64,000 bases of DNA from positions 37,421,382-37,485,381 of the forward strand of contig NC_061863.1 of NCBI RefSeq assembly GCF_907164915.1, given 5' to 3'. Position 1 is the stretch's first letter, and each line of letters begins with the position of its first letter. The translations under genes were made by a program, and so were the position numbers. Under the pieces are notes generated by a model that was not told the DNA's origin, ran no database searches, and saw only the letters and a list, made by a program, of their open reading frames with translations. Positions 1 to 10,286 of the stretch are shown here, piece after piece. This DNA is from Impatiens glandulifera (Eukaryota; Streptophyta; Magnoliopsida; Ericales; Balsaminaceae).

Positions 1-1624
1 CTTCGTCTTCATCCTCGGTTTGCTGTGGGTTTGGTGGAGTATCGATGTTTGTCTCGGTTATCCTCTCCAACATTTTTCTTGCAGAAACCTTTCTTTTTCG
101 TTTTACCGGAGCTGAAGAGGAGGAAGCTGCCTTTTTCTTCTTGTGAGCCCTGGCATATTCTTCGAGCCCTTGTTTTTGTGCGTTTAACCGCTCTACATCT
201 TTGGCCGCTTGAGCTGCCACGGACTTCGCAAGTCCCGGATTTTGAGCCGCTAGGTTTCGTTCGCGCTCGGCTATTTCCTCTTCAGATAGTCGCGGTGTCT
301 CCTTTGCTCTCCGCGTTTCTTCGTCCAGCGCATCTTGGACTTCCTTAGCCGCTCGGGCGTTTGCCTCCTCAACCGCTGTATCGGCATTGATCTTTGCATT
401 TAATAGCTCAGCCACCTGTTCGGTTAGCGCCTTAAGATCGGCTTCAAGCTTGTCGCTGCGGTCTTCAAGGCTTGCATTCTTCTTTTCCAGATCTGTGACC
501 CTGTCAAGTGTCGAACCGAATTTATTGCTTGACCACCCTAGGTCCTCATCGACCTCTATGAATCGTTGTTCGGTTTCTCTTTCAAGTCGATCCAAGTCAT
601 CCACTATTCTTGAGGTGTTATCTTCCAAGTCCTTGGTTTGTTGAAGATGTTCGTTGCGCATAATAGTGTCGTCCCGGTAGTCGGCTTCGATTTTTAAGAT
701 CCGGTCATCTACCTTTACCTGATCATCCCTCGTCTTTTCGGCGAACAAGAGTGTCTGGCGCACGGCTTTCTTGACTTTCTTCTCCCATGGTTGAATCGTT
801 GAGTCGACAAACTCTTGAATGAGAGTCTTTACTCTTTCTTCTGTGACGCCCGGTTCGGAAACCCCAGGTTGATCAGTTTCAAGTTGCTCGGTAAAAGGAG
901 CTTCTATCCTTTCGTCGGTTTCGTTTATGGCCGGATCCACTAGAGGAGGCGTTTCACTTCGGTTCTGACCGTTACTGGTCTCAGGAGCTACAGAGTGCGG
1001 TTTTTCTCGCTGTCTGTACACCGCTTCAAGCCAATCTATTTCCTCAGCGAATTCTCCTTTCGTTATCTCAAGCTTTTCCAACACCAAGAGCTGTAATTGA
1101 GCCTTTGGTGTTCCCGCAAAATACTTTTCTGTAAGCTTTCTGATACGTGCGGTTAGCTTTTGTAGCCGAGCACGCGGTTTCACAATTGTGTGTCGGTCCA
1201 TGGCTTGGTTAGGATTTTCGGCGTTTGTGAGGCTTATGATGTTTTCCTCTATCTCCTTCAGCCTTCGGAAGCATTGTTCATCGGTTAGACCCGGTAATAT
1301 GTGTTTGAAAAATTTGTCGCATCGGTACTCGTGCCATTCCCGGTATTCAGCGGCAACCGCTTGAACTCGCAGTTCAATTTCCTCCAGGATTCGGCCCACT
1401 ATAATTACGGCCTTCTTCTGGTCGCTGTCAAATGGAGTCTCTTCCTCCTCACGACCGTCTGTACCGACATCGGTGTTCTCAAGGCTCGCGCCCGCACCGG
1501 TATTATCAGAATTTGTACCCATATGTTCTTCGTTATTCGGTCCTTCTCTATCGGAAGGATTTTCATCGGTTTTCTGTGAGCCGGTTCGGTCAGACGTGGA
1601 AGCCGATTCTTCCTCGTCTCTTGT
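1..1624 (-). pseudogene. Element A accessory protein, coiled-coil tail (runs off window)
   Basis: On the minus strand the frame of the upstream X-domain ORF continues after one TAA (1625-1627) and appears open to the window edge, about 540 codons. The product is very rich in Glu, Lys, Asp and Arg, with heptad-like stretches (for example around 300-700) typical of a long coiled coil, then a Lys-rich basic patch and an acidic end. A parallel tail follows the X3 domain of element B at 26868-28900, which suggests that domain plus tail is one protein of roughly 800 or more residues and that the TAA is a disabling mutation. A separate second ORF cannot be excluded. It has no enzyme motif that I recognise. 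The start of the element's 3' LTR must lie to the left of the window. Confidence 0.6.
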
Positions 1625-2446
1625 TTACGAGGGAGGTTCCGTGAATGCTATCGGTTCCTTACCCTTCTTGCTTCCGGACTTGTCGTTTACCGGAGCCGGT
1701 GCCTTGGCGGTAAATTTCCTCTTTCGGCCACTTGTAGAGCCGGGGGCCGGCTTCTTCCTCTCCCGGAATTGTTTGGATCTTACTATCCTGCTTGATGAGA
1801 TAAGAACACCGGGGTCGGTGTTGATGTTAAGGTGGAGCATTATTTTACCAAAGGGGATGGCGTATCCCCATGACCGGGCTAAATCCGGTTTCACCATATC
1901 TTTCAGGTTGTGGAAAATTTCCTTCGCCCAGTTGACTTTCGTACCTTCTAGCAAACCGATAAGCATCTCGATCTTGGCCTTGGTGAGGTTGTCGTAATTT
2001 CCACATCTCGCTTGAACCGACTTTGTGAAGATGTCACAAAGCGGTATGTATTCCGGTCGTAGTGTCGATTTCTTACCGGATACTTTCACCGGTTCCCCGT
2101 CTCCAGAGAGAATCTGGCAGGCCGCCTCGAATGTTGTTGGGGCTAGCTCCATTAAAGCGTTTTGACCTTCTGTTAGAAAACGTAGGATCTCCGCAACCGA
2201 TTCTTCGGTTAACTCGAATTGTTTTCCGCCAACCGTTGCGGTTATTTTGTCGCCAGAGAGAAATGCGGTTCTGAAGAACTCTCCAACCGCTTCTCTGTAC
2301 AGAACAAAGGGACCGCCTAGAAAATGCTCGAGTTCGGCTTCAGAAATCCGGTTGATAACTTCCTTTGCCGCAACCGAACCGTTTTGGCGGATTTCCTCAA
2401 AGTCCACCTGAATGATGTGCTTGAACAAAGCCGAATCACGACCCAT
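1625..2446 (-). CDS. Element A accessory X3-type domain protein
   Basis: About 273 codons starting MGRDSALFKH. I chose the ATG at 2446 because it sits 118 bases downstream of a TATA box and aligns with the start of the paralogue in element B (29727). An upstream in-frame extension to 2929 would cross the promoter, so I reject it. The visible pattern is shared with the three ORFs of element B: an N-terminal V-D-F-x-x-I motif, then a (E/G)L-x-x-(F/Y)L-x-G segment, E-F-F/L, a T-V-x-G-K strand, T-E-E, and a C-terminal block with GNYDNLTKAKIEM and a tryptophan (VNWAKEIF). It ends in a basic linker at the TAA shared with the tail. The family resembles uncharacterised 'plant transposon' proteins in my memory; function unknown. 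Confidence 0.65.
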   Translation of the reverse strand: MGRDSALFKHIIQVDFEEIRQNGSVAAKEVINRISEAELEHFLGGPFVLYREAVGEFFRTAFLSGDKITATVGGKQFELTEESVAEILRFLTEGQNALMELAPTTFEAACQILSGDGEPVKVSGKKSTLRPEYIPLCDIFTKSVQARCGNYDNLTKAKIEMLIGLLEGTKVNWAKEIFHNLKDMVKPDLARSWGYAIPFGKIMLHLNINTDPGVLISSSRIVRSKQFRERKKPAPGSTSGRKRKFTAKAPAPVNDKSGSKKGKEPIAFTEPPS

Positions 2447-2563
2447 CTTAGATGATTGAAAGGGTTTGAAAAATACGAGAGTAAATAACCGCTGAGAGAG
2501 AGTTTGAGAGCTTAGAGAGAGAAAGCTGTTTCGCGTTAGAGTGAAATGAAATGGCCAAAGGCC

Positions 2564-2572
2564 CTTTTTATA
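2564..2572 (-). promoter_or_regulatory. TATA box of element A X3 gene
   Basis: Read on the minus strand the sequence is CTATAAAAAGGGCC, a strong plant TATA box, about 118 bases before the ATG at 2446. The leader between them has GA/CT repeats, common in plant 5' UTRs. The equivalent gene in element B also has a TATA box at a similar distance. Confidence 0.7.
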
Positions 2573-2682
2573 GGTGCGGTTCGGAAACTCAACCGTCCCA
2601 TCAACATTTGGCGGGAGTTTTCCCTCCAAGCCGAAGAGGCGGCAATCCGTGGGCGGGAAGCCAAAAGGCGGTAATATAAGGA

Positions 2683-2761
2683 GCGGGAAACTATGGGCGG
2701 TAAGCCAAAAGGGCGGCAAACTATGGGTGCCAAACCCGAGGCGGGATGTTTGAGCGGGAAA
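2683..2761 (-). promoter_or_regulatory. Cluster of E2F-like GCGGGAAA sites and GGCGG repeats
   Basis: GCGGGAAA (complement TTTCCCGC, the E2F/DP consensus TTTSSCGC) occurs at 2683-2690 and 2754-2761, amid several GGCGG(G/T)AA variants between 2610 and 2760. They lie 110-200 bases upstream of the TATA box. Element B has the E2F palindrome TTGGCGCCAA in the matching position. The site assignment is by consensus only. Confidence 0.45.
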
Positions 2762-3079
2762 TTTCCCTCCAACTTTTGATTTCAGTTTTGAATGAATCGG
2801 TCTCTTTTCAAAGCCGTTCATGAAGAGATGTGATCTATTAACCGCGAGGATGCGGTTTAAGACTTTAACCCGATTAAGACAAGGTGATTTATTGATATTG
2901 ACCGGATAGAATGCGAGGTTACTTGACATTGTTAACCGGTTACATAGATGAATGTTCTGATTATTATGTTGACCCGGTTATTTAGACTGAAATAAAATTT
3001 TATTGAATGAAAAGGTACAGAATATAAACCGATATATAGATCGGTTTGGAAATGAAAATACATAAGGAATAAAGATGAC
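2762..3079. other. Spacer between element A accessory ORFs
   Basis: AT-rich spacer with several CCGGTT-type words and no supported ORF. It contains the presumed 3' end of the upstream ORF (stop at 3080) and the distal promoter of the X3-type gene. Confidence 0.5.
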
Positions 3080-3465
3080 TTATGTGATAACTACCCTTGA
3101 AAGCTTTTCTTCCACTCCATTTAAGTCAAGGATATTTGAAGGAGATGCCGGTGTGCCCGGTCCAAATTTTGGCCGGTACTTGAGCATAAGCCGACTTATA
3201 TGAGGTGCATAACCGAGACCTTTCTTAGTTAGCACCATGGTTTTCAGGTTCTGAAAAATAACCGTTGACCAATTGATGGCCGTGTTGCTAACAATATAGG
3301 TTATCATGTTGTATGTGTTCTTGGAGTAACGCTGATTAGGGGATTGACAAATGATGGAGCGGGTTACAATCTCAAGAAGGAGTTGGATGTGGTGAGCAAG
3401 GCGGATTTTTAACCCATGGTTTTCCACCGGAACATCGGTTCCAGAGAGGAACATTGCATGATCGG
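3080..3465 (-). pseudogene. Element A accessory X-domain ORF, C-terminal half
   Basis: About 125 codons aligning with the C-terminal half of X1/X2 of element B: a D(V/I)PV segment, then NTYNMITYIV, INWSTVIFQNLK (compare VNWS.IIFSNLKKM in X1), then GYAPHISRL and a Pro-rich GPGTPAS near the end. The N-terminal half is absent: around 3455-3475 the sequence switches to the pararetrovirus-like protease frame, so the ORF is cut mid-gene at that junction. It stands in the same position relative to the X3-type gene as X2 does in element B, which supports a conserved cassette order. Confidence 0.6.
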
Positions 3466-4248
3466 TTGCTGCTCTTCATATATACTATGTAACATTTTAG
3501 TAAACGGTTCCAAAATAAATTCTAGAAAAATATCATGTTTCTGGAAGGTTCTTGTAATACCTTTATTATTAATCATCTCAATAGGGTAGATTGTGTTTAA
3601 AAATGGGGTTCCAAGTATGACCTGATTTGATATATCTTTAGCAAGTATAAAACTTTGAGGAATGCATTTATTATCAGTACATATATAGACTTTTGGAAGC
3701 TTATATTGGATTTGGAGTTTATCCCCCCCTACATGCCATAGGGTATGACTTGTTTTATGAAAATACATAGTAGGGATTAGTCCTTCCTGAATAACATTTA
3801 AATCTGCTCCGCTATCAACAAGAGCAGTAAATGACCTTGTATAATGATTATCTATTAGGAGAGATATTTTTATGTGCCATTTTTGTGATTTGACCATTTC
3901 TATTGTGGATAAAAAAATTTCTGAGAAGATATTTTCTTCAATTTCTGCTTTGTTGTCATCATATTGATTATTTTCGCTAGGTTTATCCTCAAGCTTAGTT
4001 ATTCTAGACTCTTGTATAATATTCTTCTTTTTTAATATCTTAATTTCTTCCTTTAAATTATTAATTTCTTTGTAAAGATTTGTGAGGGTTCTATTTTCTT
4101 CTTTGTTTTGAATCTTGTGTCTAAGTTGATTCATTACTTCACTCATAGTGTAAGATTTATTATGATTATTATAATTGAACCTCTTTTCTTCTGGCTCTTC
4201 ATATTTAGAGGAAGAATTTCCTTCTTCAAAATTAAACTGATCTATGAT
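3466..4248 (-). pseudogene. Pararetrovirus-like aspartic protease region
   Basis: The N-terminal part is a Lys/Glu-rich coiled coil (MSEVMNQLRHKIQNKEENRT, from 4146). It is followed by a retropepsin-type domain with the active-site motif ALVDSGADLNVI, and a later ILGTPFL, the usual hydrophobic-G flap-side motif. It is in frame with the zinc-knuckle ORF upstream, separated by one TAG at 4249-4251, so both were probably one polyprotein. The C-terminal end, where reverse transcriptase should follow, is lost at the junction with element A. Confidence 0.7.
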
Positions 4249-5046
4249 CTACATTCTTAATTCTGGGTCTTTGATGGCTTTTAGTAATTCAAAAGTATGA
4301 TTTGATATTAAAACATTAACTTTCATATCTGAAAATTGAGATATGATTCTATATAATTCTGATTTGTCAATATTTTGATCTAGGTTATTTGTTTCTTTTT
4401 TAGGACAACTTAATCCTGATCGGCAAGGCTCACATTCAGAGTCTTCCGAGCTTGATTCAGAAATGTTTTCATTATCTAGGTCATCTATTTCAGAATCACT
4501 AGGTATTGAATCTGAATTAGATTCTTCAGATTCTGAGTTTTGTGGAGTTTGGATTATTAATCTTTTCGTATCTTCTGGGATTTCAAGATTATTAATTTTT
4601 TTCTTTGCCCAACAGTATTTTGATGTGTGTCCAAATTTTTCACAGTTGTAGCATTTCTTTCCATTTTTGAAATTTTTTGACTTGTTTTTAACCTTTTCTT
4701 CCCTCCTCTCATGTTTTATGTTTGAGTATTTTCGGGGTGGTTTTCTGTATTTGTGAAATTTATTATATTTCACCATTTTCTCTTTACTAGATGTAGGGCT
4801 TTCTATCTCAAATTGTTGGCAAAATTGACCTAATTGTTGTTTTTCATTTTGACTCTGTCTTTTAATTTGTTGGCTTAACCTTATTTCATTACATAAGGCT
4901 AGTCCTTCCTGTATACAAGTATCTATTAATACACCATATGTATAGTTTTCATATGGTATCATTGAATGACTCTTTTTGAGGTTTCTTCTAACCCTTTCAG
5001 CAAATAGGCTAGGGAGGCCGTCAATAAATTTGGATTTCCAATGCAT
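4249..5046 (-). pseudogene. Pararetrovirus-like capsid/nucleocapsid with CCHC knuckle
   Basis: About 265 codons. The CCHC zinc knuckle CYNCEKFGHTSKYC is intact and preceded by a basic stretch; downstream is an acidic Ser/Glu/Asp-rich segment. The N-terminal part (FIDGLPSLFAERVR) matches the gag/capsid helix region of endogenous plant pararetroviruses. The true N-terminus lies further upstream in another frame (5047-5522), so there is a frameshift near 5050. Confidence 0.7.
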
Positions 5047-5522
5047 ATTATTGCATTCTGAAATCTAAAATCTACTCTACTTAGAAAGGTATCTTTATAC
5101 CATCTAAAATCTGAAAGTGTCTTACAATTTAGATTCTGTAATAATGTTCTAATTGTATCACTATTATCATTGAACCTTCCCGTGAAGTGTTCAATGATGG
5201 TAATTGCTAATGTATAAACTGAATGTTTAGTTAGGCTATTGTTTTCCTGTTTTACAGTGTTAAGAATAGAATCTCTATTTTCTTGGGAAAAATAATTATC
5301 CCATCAGCCCTTTAATTGTCTAGTGAATCCAGCAACAATCATTGTTGCTATTGTTTTATCAATATTTTTACTATTTTTACAAACTGTTGAGTACATTAAC
5401 ATCCTATGTACAGTATTATAAATTTGTTTGTTTGAATATCCATCAATATTCCATTCATAGATTTTGTTTCCTGAATAACTAATATCAATTGTATCTGTGT
5501 ATTCTTCATGTAAAACATCCAT
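5047..5522 (-). pseudogene. Pararetrovirus-like capsid N-terminal region
   Basis: Contains the IYEWNIDGYSNKQI motif and FTRQLKG before a TGA at 5304 where related proteins have Trp, so it is a TGG to TGA change. The frame continues (WDNYFSQENRD..., FRWYKDTFLSRV) to about 5050, where coding moves into the next frame. It is the first part of the capsid/gag region. Confidence 0.65.
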
Positions 5523-5627
5523 TGGTGTTGGTCTATTGTAGTAAAATTTACTTTGTATAGGTTTATCAGCCCATTTATCTATTTTTATTAATATGATCTT
5601 TGTTTTCCTTGTCTAAAGTCTTAATAC

Positions 5628-5873
5628 TTAGCTTGCTAAATTTTTTTCAAGAATTTTCTCAAATTCTTGCATTGGCCTTAGTTTGAAATCAGATATGATT
5701 GGAGGTAGTTGGAAAGTTGGTAAAACTTCTTTTTCTTTTGGGGTTATTTTTGACGTACCTGGTTTGATTTCATTTATCAATTTTATTAATTTTTCAATTT
5801 TATTTTCCATGAATTGTAATTGTTCTCCTAGAATATTTAGGAACAGACTAGTGTAGTTTTGTTGTTCAAACAT
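5628..5873 (-). CDS. Small coiled-coil ORF in pararetrovirus-like fragment
   Basis: 81 codons, Leu/Ile/Lys-rich N-terminal helix (LQFMENKIEKLIKLINEI) followed by a Pro-containing segment. It lies between the movement protein region and the capsid, where related elements have a linker or virion-associated coiled-coil protein. It may be part of the polyprotein rather than an independent gene. Confidence 0.4.
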   Translation of the reverse strand: MFEQQNYTSLFLNILGEQLQFMENKIEKLIKLINEIKPGTSKITPKEKEVLPTFQLPPIISDFKLRPMQEFEKILEKNLAS

Positions 5874-5941
5874 AGTATTGATATGCTTGCATGTTATTGG
5901 GAGTGTATCATTTTCAATTAAATTTTTGTATGAAAAGGTTG

Positions 5942-6550
5942 TTAAGGTGGATATGTCCCTAGATAGGTTTTTCCTAATTCTAATTTAAAAGTTCTTTCAA
6001 TTACCGAAATATAATTTTTTACATAGGTGCTTATGAACCAAGAGGTAAAAGGAATTAAAGCATTTTTAGCAGTACAGAACTCATAAAATTCTTTTTCGAA
6101 TTGTTTTATTTCTGAAATGTGAAAACTTTCAAAAAACCATTTTCTAAATTGGGTATAACCCGGATTTTTGAATTCATTTGAAATTATTTTTCTGGCTGTA
6201 GAACCAGTATTGAAATCTATTATGGGTGTACTAATCATTTAAATAGAAAAGTTCATTTCCGACATTGTCGGTTCAGGTTCGTTTAGGGTTTGAGTATTAT
6301 TTTCCCTAACAATGTTTTGTCTGTTGATATATAATCTTTCTGTAATTGGAGTTGAATCTTCTGAAAACGTTGTTTCCCTTATTTGAGAGGTGGATGCCTT
6401 AGAAGGATACTCAACCTTGTAATCTAATGGTGAGATATATGATTTGATAGAGCTATGTCTTTGTATTGGACATAACTTTAGGTTTGTGTCAAATCTTACT
6501 TCGACACTTCCTTCCTCACTTTGACAAATATCTAATATATTATTATGATT
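5942..6550 (-). pseudogene. Region downstream of the movement protein, interrupted
   Basis: Same frame as the movement protein, interrupted by stops at 6551 and 6239. The second part (98 codons, MISTPIIDFN...) is rich in aromatic residues (FRKWFFESF, FYEF) and has no motif that I recognise. It probably continued the movement protein or an adjoining virus-specific domain. Confidence 0.4.
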
Positions 6551-7333
6551 CTAGACCTGTGGTTTTACAGGTACAGCTTGTTCTATTTTCCAGTTATCTG
6601 GGAACGATACTTCTTCCCATTTAATCGGTCTCCTACTAGTTATGTTTGATTTATCACAATTTGTTTGTATCAAAATTGTTTCATTATTGGGTTTGTCCAT
6701 TATTCTACATAGTGGATTTAAAGTGAATAATGGTTTATAGCATATTCTATAACAAACACACATTACTTCCGATCTGGGAGCATAATTATATCCATGTGTT
6801 TTAACATTTAATGTTAGGGAATCAGTTATATTTGCATCAGATAAAGATAATTGTAGGTTTGGAAAAACGTTAAAATATACTGGTCCTTGAGCTAAACTGG
6901 ACTGTATTATTCCCATTAGGGATTGTTTCCAATTTAGGTTTCTTCCATCTCTTAGGGCTGCCATAAAGCTCTCTGGTAAACCCTCTAAGGTTAAAGATTT
7001 AAATGCCACCTGCACTAGTCCTATATGTAGAAATTTATAGGATCGTTTATAATATGCTATATCCATATCTGATAGTAATTTTATTATCATATCACTATTA
7101 TCTAGTGAAACTGACTCTTCAGTTGTTTTTACTACTTGTTTTAAACCCATTTTTTCAAATGTTCCTAGTTGATATATCAATCTAGGTTCAACTTTTGGAA
7201 TTGTCCACTTATTTAGGAGGTCTAAATCCTTAGGAATATCATATTCCTCTTTCTTTATATTCTTTATGTTTTTATTTCTTGAGACGATGTTCATTAGATT
7301 CATGATTAGTAAGGTGTGTTGATCACTTTGCAT
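6551..7333 (-). CDS. 30K-superfamily movement protein, caulimovirid-type
   Basis: About 260 codons. The conserved core is visible: VHIGLVQVAF-type motif (here LHIGLVQVAFKSLTLEG), an ALRDGRNLNW segment and GPVYFNVFPNLQLSLSD, followed by LNVKTHGYNY. Such proteins form cell-to-cell transport tubules for plant pararetroviruses. I prefer the second in-frame Met (7333): the first (7357) lies inside the primer-binding site. The reading frame through this domain is intact, unlike the rest of the fragment. Confidence 0.7.
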   Translation of the reverse strand: MQSDQHTLLIMNLMNIVSRNKNIKNIKKEEYDIPKDLDLLNKWTIPKVEPRLIYQLGTFEKMGLKQVVKTTEESVSLDNSDMIIKLLSDMDIAYYKRSYKFLHIGLVQVAFKSLTLEGLPESFMAALRDGRNLNWKQSLMGIIQSSLAQGPVYFNVFPNLQLSLSDANITDSLTLNVKTHGYNYAPRSEVMCVCYRICYKPLFTLNPLCRIMDKPNNETILIQTNCDKSNITSRRPIKWEEVSFPDNWKIEQAVPVKPQV

Positions 7334-7340
7334 AACTACC

Positions 7341-7356
7341 CCTGGCTCTAATACCA
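7341..7356 (-). promoter_or_regulatory. Met-tRNA primer-binding site of pararetrovirus-like element
   Basis: Minus strand TGGTATTAGAGCCAGG matches the initiator-Met-tRNA primer site TGGTATCAGAGCC with one change. It marks the start of the genome-length template and overlaps the first possible start codon of the movement protein frame. Confidence 0.6.
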
Positions 7357-7644
7357 TTTTTCTAAGGATCTGATATAATAAATAAAGAAATAAGGATTAC
7401 AAAGAAAGTCTGACAAGGGACAACTGATTTGTTTAGGATAAAAAGAAATGCCTATCAACCAATTATAATACTTAACTTTAATTTAAAGTTCCATAATGTC
7501 CCTCATGCCTAAACAGTGGCCAAATAGGACTAAACAGGAGCACAAAATTGAAGTACCATTTTATAAAAGGGATCGACACTTCAAATCCTTGTCAGATGTC
7601 CATCCAAACTTCTAAGATAAGCTTTAATTTTTTATTAATTACTT
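7357..7644 (-). other. Presumed leader of pararetrovirus-like element
   Basis: Non-coding, AT-rich, upstream of the primer site. It contains a TTTTATAAAAG palindrome near 7560. No LTR-like CA terminus abuts the primer site, which fits a pararetroviral intergenic region better than an LTR. The left edge of the 6.6-kb repeat begins near 7645. Confidence 0.4.
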
Positions 7645-7956
7645 TTATATATATATATATAATTTAAATATATATTGTGCCTCTATTTTTTATGTGGCTT
7701 TATTCAGTAATGAGTTTTTTAAAAAATTGTGAGAGATGATATTTATTGAAGTGAATGGTTTTGAGAAAATAAAATTATTTTACAGATATTAATATATATA
7801 AATAATAATAAATTAAAATATAAAATATTTTATTATTTTAATTAATGAATTTAGGAATTTAATTGATTAAAAGTATATAAAATAATATTTGATTTGTTTA
7901 TAATTATTTCAATAATCAAAACTGAATAATATCTAAATTTATGTAGCTAGTATTTA

Positions 7957-8336
7957 TTTATTTTTATTTTTTTTTGGGAAAACAGCTTAGTGCTATTTCA
8001 TTAAAAAAACTCAAAAGAGGGAAAAAAATACAAAAGTTTAAGATCAGATTTAGACAATTTCTAGATTTGACAATGAAACAATAATTGAATTACAGACAAT
8101 AACAATAATCAATTAGCGCCTACAACGTTTTTACTTTTATTCTACTTGTGACCTTCTCAAACGAAATATCCCATATATGGCAGAGCTTTCTATTCTCTTC
8201 ATTCCTTTCGATTCCTCTCCAGGATTGAATTAGTGCATTTCTATCTGAAGTAATATCTCTCCAAATATCTTCAGTGGTTCTACTTCTTCCACTGTGAGTT
8301 CTTAAATTTCTTTCTTTCCAAATATTGTAGATTACT
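7957..8336 (-). mobile_element. 5'-truncated LINE fragment in copy 1
   Basis: 380 bp absent from the same place in copy 2, flanked by an 11-bp target duplication GCTAGTATTTA (7946-7956 and 8337-8347). The left side is a poly-T tract (the poly-A tail on the minus strand). The minus strand encodes a C-terminal segment with VIYNIWKERN, matching the end of the LINE at 23143-25753, and shares its 3' sequence AATGAAAT..CGTTTTCCCAAAA (one to two changes). It is the same LINE family, extremely 5'-truncated. Confidence 0.85.
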
Positions 8337-8546
8337 GCTAGTATTTAATTACATACATACCATGATTTTTTAATTTATTTAAATATTTATTTATTTTTTA
8401 TTTGTTTAATATTTAAAATATATATATATAATATAGTATTTTAAATATATTATTGTTTTAAATATTTATCACAACAATTTTTTATAAATTATCAATAATA
8501 AATAATTCACTACTAATTTAACAATACATTATTTCAAACAAAACAA

Positions 8547-8659
<113 letters not shown>

Positions 8660-8855
8660 TTTCTAAAAAGATATATATTCCTCCTTCAATTTAGTTGAGT
8701 GCTAATTGACCCGCTTCAATATTTACAATATTTACACGTAATACTTTATACCTTCAATATTTAAACGAACATACTTGTTGACTATTGGTTTTTGTTTTAT
8801 AGAATTTATTTGAAATTATTGTTTCATGATTTTTTTTATTTAAATGAATTATAAG

Positions 8856-8897
<42 letters not shown>

Positions 8898-10073
8898 TTT
8901 TAATATATTTTAATTAAATAATTGAATAGTTGAAAATATAATAATGTGTTAAATAGATAATGTTTTTAATTCATAAAGAAACATAAAAGGGTCATAAAAA
9001 AAATGCATTATTCCAACATTAACCTTAGATATACGATTATCCAACATTTAACATTTCAATCTGAAAGATATGTTCCTCCTTTATAAAACAATCCCACCGG
9101 AGACCCCATTATTCCTCCATTAGAACTTGTTTGATCTTTGATTTGTTAGTTTTTCTTTAAAAATTATTTTATCAATTTATTTTTAATTTTCAACTATTAA
9201 ATTACTTAATTTATTAAAGTAAAATATTCTCTCTTTTTTACATTTTTATCATTATTTTATATTATTAAATTTTATGGGTATTTTAGTAAAATAACTTAAA
9301 AATAAGTTTAAAAAAACATCAATCAAGATTAAAAACCTTACAACATAAGAGCTCTATTGATATTCAATTTTTTTTTTTAAAAAAAACAATTATTAGAAAT
9401 AGGTTATTAGATTGATTTAACTATTTTAAATTTTATAAAAGAAATTAAAAATATTTTAGTTGATAAATTTTGTGGTTAAATAATTAAAAATAAGATATAA
9501 TAAAGAAAAACTTTAGTAAAAAATCTAAATCAATGTAGCTAAAGTTAAGTGTGGAATGAGATATATAATATTCATTGGGGGAAGAGAATTTGAGATGAAA
9601 TTACTTGCGTAATTCGGTTGGCTGAAAATTAACAAATTTTCTCTCTTTTCTATTTCTTCTCACCTTTTATAATTTTTCCAGTCATTGATGTAGTGAAACG
9701 TCATTCCCTCCACCAAATTTCATCCCTTATCACTCATCTATAATATATATATATATAAGTTAGTTTTACCGCTTATAACTATACGGTAACATTGTATACG
9801 TGTTTATACAATTAATTGATTCTTTTGTTTGTTAATTTCTTCTATATATCATTTATTAAACTTTTTATTTCTATTGATAGCTTATTATAAAATAATTTTA
9901 TATTTTTTAAGAGGTGTAACTCATTTCATTTATTCACAAGTCACACAAAAACGAAACTAATTGATGAAAACCAAAAAGGACAGAGGTCCTTTAGAACGGA
10001 AAAACACACGCAACAAAAAGGAAAGAAACATACCGGTCTAGGGACAAAACAAATTTCCCGAATCATAGTAAAT

Positions 10074-10286
10074 AGGGCCGTCTCGTTCATTTTTGGGGCG
10101 CTAGGCGATCTAAGATTTGGGGCATAAATTTTGAATTAAAAAACAATACTTATTAAACTTTTGAGTCACTATTGAGAGAAGGATTTTAGAGAGAGATCCG
10201 AGTAAAAAAAACATAAAACCTAGGCCTTTTTAATTTTGGGGCCTTGGGCGATGGCCCATCTTTCCCAACTTAATAGCCGACCTTGA
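10074..10286. mobile_element. hAT-like MITE in repeat copy 1
   Basis: 213 bp flanked by the 8-bp duplication TAGTAAAT (10066-10073 and 10287-10294), as expected for hAT elements. The termini are AGGGCCGTCT on the left and AGCCGACCTT on the right (imperfect inverted repeats). It has the internal GGGGC..AGGCGAT / GGGCGATGGCCC wording common in plant non-autonomous hATs, and no ORF. Confidence 0.65.

Larger units (their letters stand above)
3466..7640 (-). mobile_element. Endogenous caulimovirid-like (pararetrovirus) fragment
   Basis: Minus-strand block with, in order, a Met-tRNA primer site, a 30K-type movement protein, a capsid/gag-like region with a zinc knuckle, and an aspartic protease. 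This order and the movement protein are typical of plant pararetroviruses (Caulimoviridae) and their endogenous relatives. Reverse transcriptase and RNase H are missing: the block stops just after protease and joins element A's accessory ORF. Several stops and at least one frameshift make it non-functional. The genus cannot be set by eye. The 7640 end is set by where the 6.6-kb repeat starts and is approximate. Confidence 0.7.

Noticed and set aside
25..1579. Plus-strand ORFs opposite the accessory tail
   Set aside because: Ser/Leu/Phe-rich mirror translations of a charged coiled coil on the other strand.
2447..2929. N-terminal extension of the element A X3-type ORF to 2929
   Set aside because: It would run through the TATA box and GGCGG promoter and does not align with the paralogue in element B.
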